Assembly (NCBI GenBank): GCA_937914785.1
Contig: CALGIV010000259.1
Location: 1-21,494, forward strand
Direction: 5' to 3'
Source of the DNA: an uncultured Eubacteriaceae bacterium
GTDB taxonomy: Bacteria > Bacillota > Clostridia > Eubacteriales > UBA1433
Length of the DNA stretch: 21,494 nucleotides
Program-made: the position numbers and the translations under genes
Notes under the pieces: model-generated
The model's database searches: none
What the model was told of the DNA's origin: nothing
The model's input: only the letters and a program-made list of their open reading frames with translations
Part shown: positions 15,330 to 21,494 of the stretch, piece by piece
Layout: each line of letters begins with the position of its first letter
Numbering within the stretch: position 1 is the first letter of the stretch

Positions 15330-16290
15330 CCGGTAGACTTCCTCCTACAGCAGCTGGATTAAACTCAAAGAGTACATCGAAATACTTGTCAAGCGCATCT
15401 TTGTTCTCATGCGCGTCCAGATATACAATAGCGCAATTTGGAATTGCAGACTTTGCAATCTCCGCACTGCCAATAATCTCGAGTTCCGCCATTTTTTGCG
15501 CCGCTTCATCCTGATTCGTATTGACGTAATTGATACTGCCTTCGTATGCTTTAAGGAACTTTTCCACCGCTTCAGGATTTGCCTTGGCAAATTCTTTGTT
15601 CACGATCAGGCAAGTCATTGCCAGCATACTATCCGGCGACAATTCTTCCCAGACTTCTTTTAAATTCAGGGCAACGGTCACTTCTTCGCTCTTTAATGTT
15701 ACCGTGCTGACAAAGGGTTCCGGCAAGACCGCGATCTGCGCTTCGCCCGCCATCAACAACGTTGCCAGTTCGGAATGCTCGCTGATAAACTCGATTTCGA
15801 CGTCATCGGCAATTCCTGCTTTATCGAGCAGGTAACGCGTCGCGTATTCCGGCGTAGCACCCTGACCGGAAATATAGATTTTTTGACCGGCAAGATCTTC
15901 AATCTTTTGAATGTCTGCGCCGTTTGTCAGAACAAAAAGATTGCCGAGTGTGTTGATAGACGCAGCTTGAATACCCTGCTCCGTTTTGTTGTACAAAATT
16001 GCCGCCATATTTGCCGGCACTGTGGCAATCTGCACTTCACCGCTGATCACCTTTGCCGTCAATTCATCCGGTGCCGCGAGCAGCAAATAGTCAACATTCA
16101 TATTTTCATCAATCACGTGGCCTTCTTCAAGCAATTGCACCATCCCCATCCCCGTCGGCCCTTTTAATGTGCCGACCGTAAACGATACAGGGGTAATCTC
16201 TTCGCCGCCTCCGCCGTTATCCGTCTGGCCACAGGCAACAAATGAGACGGCGAGCAATACTACCAGCAAAGCAATACATATTTTTTTCAT
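15304..16290 (-). CDS. ABC transporter substrate-binding lipoprotein (NMT1/TauA-like)
   Basis: A 328-residue periplasmic-binding-type protein. It has a lipoprotein signal with Cys20 as the expected lipid attachment site (VSFVAC). The mature part shows the two-lobe NMT1/TauA pattern (LKGPTGMGMVQLLEEG, APDELTAKVISGEVQIATVP, EDLAGQKIYISGQGATPEYA, PEPFV). Start: two adjacent ATGs follow AGGAGGACT. The second (16288-16290) has the better 6-base spacing; the first would add one Met. It starts 10 bases after the TM1266-like gene. The ligand cannot be read from the sequence; sulfonates, pyrimidine-type thiamine precursors and other small anions are all possible in this superfamily. Confidence 0.9.
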   Translation of the reverse strand: MKKICIALLVVLLAVSFVACGQTDNGGGGEEITPVSFTVGTLKGPTGMGMVQLLEEGHVIDENMNVDYLLLAAPDELTAKVISGEVQIATVPANMAAILYNKTEQGIQAASINTLGNLFVLTNGADIQKIEDLAGQKIYISGQGATPEYATRYLLDKAGIADDVEIEFISEHSELATLLMAGEAQIAVLPEPFVSTVTLKSEEVTVALNLKEVWEELSPDSMLAMTCLIVNKEFAKANPEAVEKFLKAYEGSINYVNTNQDEAAQKMAELEIIGSAEIAKSAIPNCAIVYLDAHENKDALDKYFDVLFEFNPAAVGGSLPDEAFYYQK

Positions 16291-16300
16291 CATAGTCCTC

Positions 16301-16555
16301 CTAATCATAGTCCTTTTTAGAAAAGGCTGTTTTTACATATACATCGTTGAGCTTGCCCAACTTACCCGTCAACGCGTTGATCTCGTCATTTGTCCCTACG
16401 ACGACGAGCGAGACGACGGACACTTTTTCTTTTTCAAAAGGTATTCCCATTCTTCCACGAATAATATCTTTATATTCCGCCACCAACTCGTTAAAACTCT
16501 GTTGCGTTGCCTGCGGATCTTCCAAGACTGCCGCAATAATTGCGATTCGTTTCAT
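16301..16555 (-). CDS. TM1266-like small regulator (iron-only hydrogenase system family)
   Basis: An 84-residue ferredoxin-like-fold protein matching the TM1266 family, annotated as a putative regulator of iron-only hydrogenase systems. The family's marks are present: an N-terminal strand RIAIIAAVLEDP, GRMGIP at 34-39, VSVVSLVVVGTNDEINALTGKLGKL at about 45-69 and VYVKTAFSK near the end. Start ATG 16553-16555 with TGGAGG upstream. In known genomes the family is often near [FeFe]-hydrogenase maturation genes. Here it leads an ABC transporter operon, so it may sense or control something linked to that transport. Its biochemical function is not established. Confidence 0.85.
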   Translation of the reverse strand: MKRIAIIAAVLEDPQATQQSFNELVAEYKDIIRGRMGIPFEKEKVSVVSLVVVGTNDEINALTGKLGKLNDVYVKTAFSKKDYD

Positions 16556-16573
16556 AACGCCTCCAAAATGAAA

Positions 16574-16634
16574 GCCCTTCTTGACAGAATCAAAAAGAGC
16601 CTCATAAATCGATTTATTCCTTTTGAATCAGGGC
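16574..16634 (-). promoter_or_regulatory. Structured leader with a perfect 14-bp palindrome
   Basis: Inside the roughly 110-base leader of the TM1266-ABC operon, GCCCT (16630-16634 on the minus strand) can pair with AGGGC (16574-16578). Inside this, CAAAA/TTTTTG can pair, and at the centre is the perfect palindrome ATAAATCGATTTAT (16604-16617). It could be an operator for a dimeric regulator or an RNA hairpin. I could not match it to a known riboswitch class. Confidence 0.4.
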
Positions 16635-16674
16635 AACTTTTTCATCAGAAATGTATATTTTCTTTTCTTAAAGC

Positions 16675-16703
16675 ATTGTAGCACTTCAGCTGTCAAAAGT
16701 CAA
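16675..16703 (-). promoter_or_regulatory. Sigma-A promoter of the TM1266-ABC-tatD-yabE-rpe operon
   Basis: On the minus strand, TTGACT (16698-16703), exactly 17 bp and TACAAT (16675-16680). The -35 lies 9 bases beyond the metG stop. No terminator follows metG, so the operon may also receive read-through from metG. The predicted transcript begins near 16668. Confidence 0.75.
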
Positions 16704-16712
16704 TCTAAACGC

Positions 16713-18656
16713 TTATTTTACTCTGGTGCCGGCCTCTGCCGGCTTCTCCGGCATCAAAATTGCGAAGCTCTCTTTATCATCGCCGACAGCCATAATCATC
16801 GCTTCGCTTTTCATCCCGCGAAATTTTGCCGGTTTCAAATTCGCCACAACCACGATCTGTTTACCTGCCAACTCTGCAGGATCCCTAAAATCTGCAATCC
16901 CAGAGACGATCTGCCGCTTCTCCGTGCCCAAATCCACCTGCAGCACCAATAACTTATCCGCATTCGGATGCTTCTCGGCCTTAAGAATCGTCGCAACGCG
17001 CATATCGACCTTCGCAAAATCCTCAATCGTAATTTCTGCACTTTTATCGGCTTTTGTCTCTGTTAATTCAAATTTCTTATCCTGTTTTTGTTTCTTCTTC
17101 GCAAGCTTTGCCTTTTCTTCCTCGCTGAGCACGCGCGGAAAGAGCGGCTCGGCAGAAGAAACTTTATTTTCCTCGGGATACAGGCCGAATTTCTGGACGC
17201 TTTCCCAGCTCATCAGCCGTTCGGTAATATTAAGCTGTTCGCGCATCTTTGCCGCCGCTTCCGGCATTGCCGGCGAAATCAACACAGCGATAAAACGCAG
17301 AGATTCAAGCAGGTTATAGAGCACCGTCGCCAGGCGTGCCGTCTGTGCTTCTTCTTTCGCTAAAACCCAGGGCACCGTCTCGTCGATATATTTGTTTGCA
17401 CGCGCGATAAAACGCCAAATTTCTGCCAACGCATTTGGCAAGTCCAACTTATCGATATAGCTTTCCACTTTACGCGGCAGCGCCATCGCCGCTTCACGCA
17501 ATTCTTCGTCAAACGCCCCCTCGTCGTGTAAAGAGGGAATAATACCGTCGAAGTACTTTTCCACCATCGCCGTCGTCCTGCTCAGCAAATTACCCAAATC
17601 ATTGGCCAAATCGGCATTATTGCGCGCGATGAGATTATCCTCGCTGTACAGGCCGTCGGAGCCGTATGGCATTTCACGCAACACGTAGTAACGCAGCACA
17701 TCGACGCCATATTTATCAGCCAGAACAACCGGATCGACGACGTTCCCTTTTGATTTCGACATCTTGCCGCCCTTGAGCAAAATCCAGCCGTGTCCGTAAA
17801 TCGTCTTTGGCAGCGGCAGATCCAGCGCCATTAAAATGATCGGCCAGTAAATCGTGTGAAACCGCAGAATATCCTTTCCGATCAAATGAACGTCTGCCGG
17901 CCAATACCGCTCCATCAGCTGTTCTTCCTCGTTCAAATACCCCAGTGCCGTAATATAATTCGACAACGCATCCAACCAAACGTAGATCACGTGCTTTTCG
18001 TCAAAGTCCAGCTTAATGCCCCAATCGAAAGACGTACGCGTCACGCATAAATCTTCAAGCCCGGGCAGCAGGAAGTTGTTCATCATCTCATTTTTTGCCG
18101 CTTCCGGACGGATAAAATCCGGATTTTCGTTAATATGCGCAATCAACCGGTCGGCGTACTTACTCATCTTGAAAAAATACGCTTCTTCCTTGGCTTTATA
18201 GACCTCTCTGCCGCAGTCCGGGCATTTGCCGTCTTTCAGTTGCGTCTGCGTCCAATACGCCTCACAGGGCGTGCAGTACCAGCCTTCGTAATAATCCTTA
18301 TAAATATCACCTTTTTCATACAATTTATCGAATATCTTTTTGACGCTTTCCGTATGAAATTGATCCGTCGTACGGACAAATCGGGAATAATCGATATTCA
18401 TCAGCTCCCACAACTGATAAATCCCTTCGACGATGCCGTCGATATATTCCTTTGGCGCCTTGCCGGCAGCTTCTGCCGCTTCCTGCAATTTTTGCCCATG
18501 TTCGTCCGTACCGGTTAAAAAATACACGTCGTATCCGCAAAGCTTTTTAAATCGCGCAATCGTATCAGCTAATACCGTCGAATACGTATGCCCGATATGC
18601 AGCTTTGCGCTGGGATAATAAATCGGCGTCGTAATATAAAAACTTTTCTTTTCCAT
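16713..18656 (-). CDS. metG: Methionyl-tRNA synthetase with C-terminal tRNA-binding domain
   Basis: A 647-residue class I synthetase that charges tRNA-Met. HIGH is at residues 20-23, the zinc-type cysteines at 128, 131, 145 and 148 (CTPC and CPDC), and KMSKS at 298-302. The last about 106 residues (542-647) form the EMAP/Trbp-like tRNA-binding domain (DFAKVDMRVATILKAEKHPNADKLL as a whole), preceded by a lysine-rich linker. Start ATG 18654-18656 with AAGGAGG 6 bases upstream; the frame stays open into the T-box leader but that part is not coding. Regulated by the upstream T-box: uncharged tRNA-Met should allow transcription. Confidence 0.97.
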   Translation of the reverse strand: MEKKSFYITTPIYYPSAKLHIGHTYSTVLADTIARFKKLCGYDVYFLTGTDEHGQKLQEAAEAAGKAPKEYIDGIVEGIYQLWELMNIDYSRFVRTTDQFHTESVKKIFDKLYEKGDIYKDYYEGWYCTPCEAYWTQTQLKDGKCPDCGREVYKAKEEAYFFKMSKYADRLIAHINENPDFIRPEAAKNEMMNNFLLPGLEDLCVTRTSFDWGIKLDFDEKHVIYVWLDALSNYITALGYLNEEEQLMERYWPADVHLIGKDILRFHTIYWPIILMALDLPLPKTIYGHGWILLKGGKMSKSKGNVVDPVVLADKYGVDVLRYYVLREMPYGSDGLYSEDNLIARNNADLANDLGNLLSRTTAMVEKYFDGIIPSLHDEGAFDEELREAAMALPRKVESYIDKLDLPNALAEIWRFIARANKYIDETVPWVLAKEEAQTARLATVLYNLLESLRFIAVLISPAMPEAAAKMREQLNITERLMSWESVQKFGLYPEENKVSSAEPLFPRVLSEEEKAKLAKKKQKQDKKFELTETKADKSAEITIEDFAKVDMRVATILKAEKHPNADKLLVLQVDLGTEKRQIVSGIADFRDPAELAGKQIVVVANLKPAKFRGMKSEAMIMAVGDDKESFAILMPEKPAEAGTRVK

Positions 18657-18676
18657 CTTTACCTCCTTTTTTGCAA

Positions 18677-18702
18677 TAAAAAATCCGTCCCGATTGGGAC
18701 GG
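18677..18702 (-). terminator. T-box attenuator terminator
   Basis: On the minus strand, CCGTCCC (18696-18702) pairs with GGGACGG (18685-18691) across a 4-base loop, followed by a run of T (18678-18683). It competes with the antiterminator that uses the conserved T-box sequence just upstream, and it stops before the metG ribosome site. Confidence 0.9.
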
Positions 18703-18918
18703 AGTAACCGCGGTACCACCCAAATTAGCTTATGCCTGTTCGCATAAACTCCCTTCATTCTCTAACGTCTTTAACGTCGACGGCTCACTGACGCTCACCG
18801 CCGCTGCTTCAAGCCCATCTTCCGCTTAATCAACATGATCCCTTCTCACCTTGCGGGACTCTCTGTACACCTCTTTTAAGCATACTCTGCTCTGCATCGC
18901 ATTTTTCTTCACTTATAA
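18677..18918 (-). ncRNA. T-box leader of metG (tRNA-Met sensing)
   Basis: The conserved T-box sequence GGGTGGTACCGCGG is read on the minus strand at 18708-18721 and is followed by the attenuator hairpin. Upstream is a long Stem I region with AGAGAG and AAGGTGAGAAGGG motifs. An ATG codon at 18834-18836, in GATCATGTTGA, is a plausible methionine specifier. Uncharged tRNA-Met would pair at the specifier and T-box and favour the antiterminator. The class is certain; the exact 5' end and the specifier position are inferred. Confidence 0.93.
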
Positions 18919-18924
18919 TTAAGT

Positions 18925-18952
18925 ATTATATAAAAAACGAAAAAAAATGCAA
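18925..18952 (-). promoter_or_regulatory. Promoter of the metG T-box transcript
   Basis: On the minus strand, TTGCAT (18947-18952), a 16-bp spacer and TATAAT (18925-18930). The predicted start is near 18918, just upstream of Stem I. The -35 lies only 5 bases beyond the stop of the lipoprotein gene. Confidence 0.65.
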
Positions 18953-18957
18953 CCCTT

Positions 18958-19638
18958 TTAATATTTTATCTCGATATTATCGACAAACACCCACGTCGGT
19001 CCGATATAATAGGAATGAAAACCGATGAGTACGTACAAATTGCCCTTCTCGTCCGGCACGGCTGTCATCTGCATCGTAAAACTCTTGTATTCATACATAC
19101 TGTTATCCCCGCTGCCCTCACGCTGAATATGGCCCAGAGCTTTGACAAACTCACTATCCGCATTATAATAGCCAATCTCAAAATTTGCCTTTAAAATGCC
19201 TTCGTGCTCTTCATAAGTCGGCTCCACGTTCATCAGCCCCGCTTTTACCAACACGCTTTGCGAAGGGATTTTACCGAAAATATCTCCGCCTTCTTTGCGC
19301 ATTTTTGTCGCCAGATCGAACGAAAGCGTAATGTCGTACTCCTTGCCTGCAGAAAGCGAGGCTTCCTTGCCAATATTCTTATACGCATAGACAAACATCT
19401 CGTCACCCATATTATAGCCGGACAGCAGCAGCCCACCGCTGTGCAGGTTCGGGATCTCAGCCTGCGTCACGATAATATTATAACCCCACTTCTCGTAATC
19501 GACAGGCACATTGTCGATGCCTGCAACAAATCCTTCCTCACCGTTTTCAAAGGTATAGTGCAACGTTCTTTTAAAACTGCATCCACCGAATGCAAACGCT
19601 ATGACCAAGATCAGGATCACGACACGTTTTAAACGCAT
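18958..19638 (-). CDS. Putative lipoprotein with predicted beta-sandwich, unknown function
   Basis: A 226-residue protein with a lipoprotein signal (VIAFAFGGC, Cys20). The mature part is beta-rich, with YTFENGEEGFVAGIDNVPVDY at its start, LLLSGYNMGDEMFVYAYKNI in the middle and GPTWVFVDNIEI at the end. This resembles jelly-roll, carbohydrate-binding-like folds in which an ENG-type strand begins and a FVDNIEI-type strand ends the domain; that is inference from pattern only. Start ATG 19636-19638 with GGAGGTG upstream; a GTG three codons earlier overlaps that ribosome site. It stands alone between the XRE terminator and the metG promoter. Confidence 0.75.
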   Translation of the reverse strand: MRLKRVVILILVIAFAFGGCSFKRTLHYTFENGEEGFVAGIDNVPVDYEKWGYNIIVTQAEIPNLHSGGLLLSGYNMGDEMFVYAYKNIGKEASLSAGKEYDITLSFDLATKMRKEGGDIFGKIPSQSVLVKAGLMNVEPTYEEHEGILKANFEIGYYNADSEFVKALGHIQREGSGDNSMYEYKSFTMQMTAVPDEKGNLYVLIGFHSYYIGPTWVFVDNIEIKY

Positions 19639-19753
19639 TTGTCCCACCTCCCGATTTTATTGTACCGCTGCCGGAATAAAAAAACTGTAGAATCAACCAG
19701 CCGAGTACGTCTAAATATATTCAATGAAGGCATCGGCAATGCAGCAAAAGATG

Positions 19754-19786
19754 ATAAAAGAGCGTCGGCTGAAAACAGCCCGACGC
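19754..19786 (-). terminator. Terminator of the XRE regulator gene
   Basis: On the minus strand, GCGTCGGGCTG (19776-19786) pairs with CAGCCGACGC (19762-19771) with one bulged base and a TTTT loop, followed by CTCTTTTATC. It lies about 25 bases after the XRE stop. The rest of 19648-19812 holds no gene; a TACAAT near 19660 could be the -10 of the lipoprotein gene but lacks a clear -35. Confidence 0.7.
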
Positions 19787-19812
19787 GCCATTTGTGCAAA
19801 ATAATAAGATAA

Positions 19813-20421
19813 TCAAGATTGTTTTTTAAGCAGAACGTTTATGCACACACACAAAATAATGTAAAGAAGCAGAGAGAAGAACAGCGTGCTGATTGCCGGA
19901 TAGGGCCTAAAGAAAAAGACGCGCGCCAGCAGGTTTCCCACACACGATGCCGGAAGCAGCGCCACCATCCAGATATTGATGCGCCAAAAACGCCTGCGCA
20001 CTTCCTTCGAATGCAAATCATTTGTTTTAACGATCTCATTTGTTTCGAACAAAACAATGCCACTAACTTGTATGATCGCTCCGATCAGAAGCATCCACAG
20101 CCGCTGTATTTCATACCAGCCGACAATCGCTGTCAGCGCGCCGACAATTATCAGCGCTGTACTGATAATATAAACTTTTCGCTGGCCTTTTTCCAGCCCT
20201 TCGCATTCTTCATTAATATTAACGATATTTTCTTTCAGTAAATAATCTGTCGATACATTGAAAAACTCGCTGAGTTGAACAATTTTGTCTATTTCCGGCG
20301 CCGATTGTTCTGCCTCCCATTTCGAGACTGCCTGGCGCGAAACACCCAGTATTTCCGCCAGCTGCTCCTGTGATAGATTCTGTTTTCTTCTTAAATAATA
20401 AATTTTTTCTGATAGCTTCAT
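19813..20421 (-). CDS. XRE-family regulator with C-terminal membrane segments
   Basis: A 202-residue protein. Residues 1-62 are a Cro/C1-type helix-turn-helix (LSQEQLAEILGVSRQAVSKWE, then FNVSTDYLL). The remainder has about four hydrophobic segments (84-104, 108-125, 149-171, 176-198), so the DNA-binding part is tethered to the membrane. Such XRE-plus-membrane proteins are common in Bacillota; their signals are mostly unknown. Start ATG 20419-20421 with GGAGGGG 6-8 bases upstream. Its promoter region is unusually rich in inverted repeats, which suggests autoregulation or control by another dimeric regulator. Confidence 0.88.
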   Translation of the reverse strand: MKLSEKIYYLRRKQNLSQEQLAEILGVSRQAVSKWEAEQSAPEIDKIVQLSEFFNVSTDYLLKENIVNINEECEGLEKGQRKVYIISTALIIVGALTAIVGWYEIQRLWMLLIGAIIQVSGIVLFETNEIVKTNDLHSKEVRRRFWRINIWMVALLPASCVGNLLARVFFFRPYPAISTLFFSLLLYIILCVCINVLLKKQS

Positions 20422-20444
20422 GGCTTCACCCCTCCTTCGGCATT

Positions 20445-20473
20445 ATCCTACCAAAGAGTCCGGTTGCGCTCAA
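20445..20473 (-). promoter_or_regulatory. Candidate promoter of the XRE gene
   Basis: On the minus strand, TTGAGC (20468-20473), a 17-bp spacer and TAGGAT (20445-20450), about 25 bases before the start codon. The -35 lies inside the inverted repeat GGTTG-CGCT-CAACC (20462-20475). Confidence 0.45.
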
Positions 20474-20510
20474 CCAACTTTACCTTGAAGACATGCAACT
20501 TCAAGTTGCA
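20462..20510. repeat. Nested inverted repeats upstream of the XRE gene
   Basis: Three dyads in 49 bases: GGTTG/CAACC with a 4-base centre (20462-20475), CTTGAAG/CTTCAAG with an 8-base centre (20484-20505), and TGCAACTT-C-AAGTTGCA (20494-20510), which shares an arm with the second. The first covers the -35; the others lie just upstream. The TTGAAG and CTTCAA spacing resembles MerR-type operators, but no merR gene is visible here. Confidence 0.55.
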
Positions 20511-20551
20511 ATCGACATCATTAATATTAACTAACCTCTTCAGATGGAACA

Positions 20552-21037
20552 TTACAGTTTTCGTATATAAATAAGCTCATTATTAACTCCATTTGCATCC
20601 GCAAGAGCATCTTCAATTTCTCCACACAGCGTATAATTAAATTTACTGACAAGGGCTTTTCCAGCATCATTATCCTGTTGAATATGCGCTTCCAGCATAC
20701 GCAAGCCTTCTTTAGCACTTACTTTATGCAGTATTTCCAACATCGCACCGCCAATACCCTTTTTTAAATATTTCCTGCTGACTGTGACGTTCACGCGCCC
20801 AATACCTTGTTTTTTGTTCGTCTTATATTTCAGGATCGTCCCTACGCCAACAACTTTTTTATCATCCAAAGCGACATATGTCGTCACATACGAATTATTA
20901 AACAGCGCATTGCGGTATTCATACGGCGATAGAGACGGATTCGCCCGTGTATAATGCACGCTGTGCGCTTCTGTACGCACCGCGTACACGCCGGCATAAT
21001 CGTACTCATTTGCCCGCCTTAAAATAATGTTCGCCAT
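20552..21037 (-). CDS. GNAT family N-acetyltransferase
   Basis: A 161-residue GNAT-fold protein. Strands and helices follow the usual order: IILRRANEYDYAGVYAVR at the N-terminus, YVALDDKKVVGVGTILKYK (54-72), RVNVTVSRKYLKKGIGGAML (81-100) as the acetyl-CoA pyrophosphate loop, then LEAHIQQDNDAGKALVSKFNY. The loop reads LKKGIGG, with Leu91 where Arg or Gln is usual. Substrate unknown. Start ATG 21035-21037 with GAGGTG upstream. It has its own promoter and is divergent from the TetR gene. No clear terminator lies between it and the XRE gene. Confidence 0.85.
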   Translation of the reverse strand: MANIILRRANEYDYAGVYAVRTEAHSVHYTRANPSLSPYEYRNALFNNSYVTTYVALDDKKVVGVGTILKYKTNKKQGIGRVNVTVSRKYLKKGIGGAMLEILHKVSAKEGLRMLEAHIQQDNDAGKALVSKFNYTLCGEIEDALADANGVNNELIYIRKL

Positions 21038-21066
21038 CTCACACCTCTGATTTTATAAATAGCATT

Positions 21067-21095
21067 ATTATACCGTATAAAAGAGGATTTTTCAA
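21067..21095 (-). promoter_or_regulatory. Promoter of the GNAT gene
   Basis: On the minus strand, TTGAAA (21090-21095), 17 bp and TATAAT (21067-21072), an almost consensus sigma-A promoter about 30 bases before the start codon. Confidence 0.75.
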
Positions 21096-21118
21096 TTCAC
21101 TCATCTGACTTAGCGGCG

Positions 21119-21147
21119 TTGACTTTTCACAATAACAACTGTACAAT
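21119..21147 (+). promoter_or_regulatory. Promoter of the TetR gene
   Basis: TTGACT (21119-21124), 17 bp and TACAAT (21142-21147), the same hexamers and spacing as the TM1266-operon promoter. It faces away from the GNAT promoter, with about 20 bases between the two -35 boxes, so the TetR protein could control both. Confidence 0.75.
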
Positions 21148-21167
21148 AAAAAACAGAGGAGGCGCGT

Positions 21168-21494
21168 ATGCAAGTTCCCAAAGCCGAAGTGCGTAACAGG
21201 ATTTTAACTGCCGCAAAACAGGAATTCCTGAAAGACGGATTCAGGAATGTTTCTATGCGCCAAATAGCGCGTAAGGCTGCCGTGACACCCGGTAACATTT
21301 ATTCTTATTTCCCGGGAAAAGATTCTTTGTTCGACGAAGTCGTCCGACCAGTCGTCACAGAACTTCAAATACTGCTGAACATCGATTTGGGAGAGACGCC
21401 TCTCGTAACCGTACAAAATATCTCTCAACTGATGGATGCCATCTCAACGTTGTTTTTATCTTATAAAGATGAGTTTCGCATTTTGTTCAACGGC
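21168..21494 (+). CDS. TetR-family regulator, cut by the window edge
   Basis: The first 109 residues of a TetR/AcrR-type repressor. The helix-turn-helix is at about 28-50 (VSMRQIARKAAVTPGNIYSYF, then GKDSLFDEVV). Start ATG 21168-21170 with GAGGAGG 5 bases upstream. The frame is open to the last base, so the ligand-binding part is missing. It is divergent from the GNAT gene. Confidence 0.9.
   Translation, partial: MQVPKAEVRNRILTAAKQEFLKDGFRNVSMRQIARKAAVTPGNIYSYFPGKDSLFDEVVRPVVTELQILLNIDLGETPLVTVQNISQLMDAISTLFLSYKDEFRILFNG

Noticed and set aside
16574..16634. A TPP or other known riboswitch before the ABC operon
   Set aside because: None of the conserved core sequences of the TPP, cobalamin, guanidine or ZTP classes could be found.
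18657..18758. Longer N-terminus for MetG
   Set aside because: The extra codons fall in the T-box antiterminator and terminator; a strong ribosome site precedes the ATG at 18656.
19754..19786. End of a mobile element
   Set aside because: The hairpin has a T-rich tail behind a stop codon and no matching partner or transposase is present.

Overview
The window looks like the chromosome of an anaerobic, endospore-forming member of the Bacillota (Clostridia or a spore-forming Negativicute; the sequence alone does not decide). The clues are a cotJABC spore-coat operon, a SpoVB-type flippase in a spoVB-mazG-HU cluster, a T-box leader on metG, and a small regulator of the family tied to [FeFe]-hydrogenase systems. 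No rRNA, tRNA, insertion sequence, prophage or CRISPR array was seen.

Layout. Positions 1-2354 are read on the minus strand: cotJA-cotJB-cotJC ending in a strong terminator, an 84-residue membrane protein, then a decayed second copy of the cotJC tail with its own copy of the same terminator. Positions 2580-6013 run on the plus strand: a promoter, a SpoVB/YabM-type flippase, a YabN-type MazG fused to a methylase-like domain, and HU, closed by a bidirectional terminator. Positions 6053-11178 (minus) hold two tandem, paralogous MalT/LuxR-type regulators of about 850 residues each.

Positions 11285-16703 (minus) form a tightly packed seven-gene operon: TM1266-like regulator, ABC substrate-binding lipoprotein, permease, ATPase, tatD, a YabE-like 3D-domain protein and rpe. 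It has a good sigma-A promoter (TTGACT, 17 bp, TACAAT) and a leader able to fold. Upstream, on the same strand, lies metG under a complete methionine T-box. In Bacillus subtilis the order is metS-tatD-yabE, so here a regulator/transporter cassette appears to sit inside an otherwise conserved housekeeping string. The right end carries an orphan lipoprotein, an XRE regulator with membrane segments and several nested palindromes in its promoter, a GNAT acetyltransferase, and a divergent TetR gene cut by the window edge.

No clearly new multi-gene defence or biosynthetic system is visible. The points most worth following are the cotJC duplication remnant, the repeat-extended CotJB, the tandem MalT-like pair with a changed P-loop in one copy, the transporter cassette between metG and tatD, and the palindrome-rich promoter of the XRE gene.
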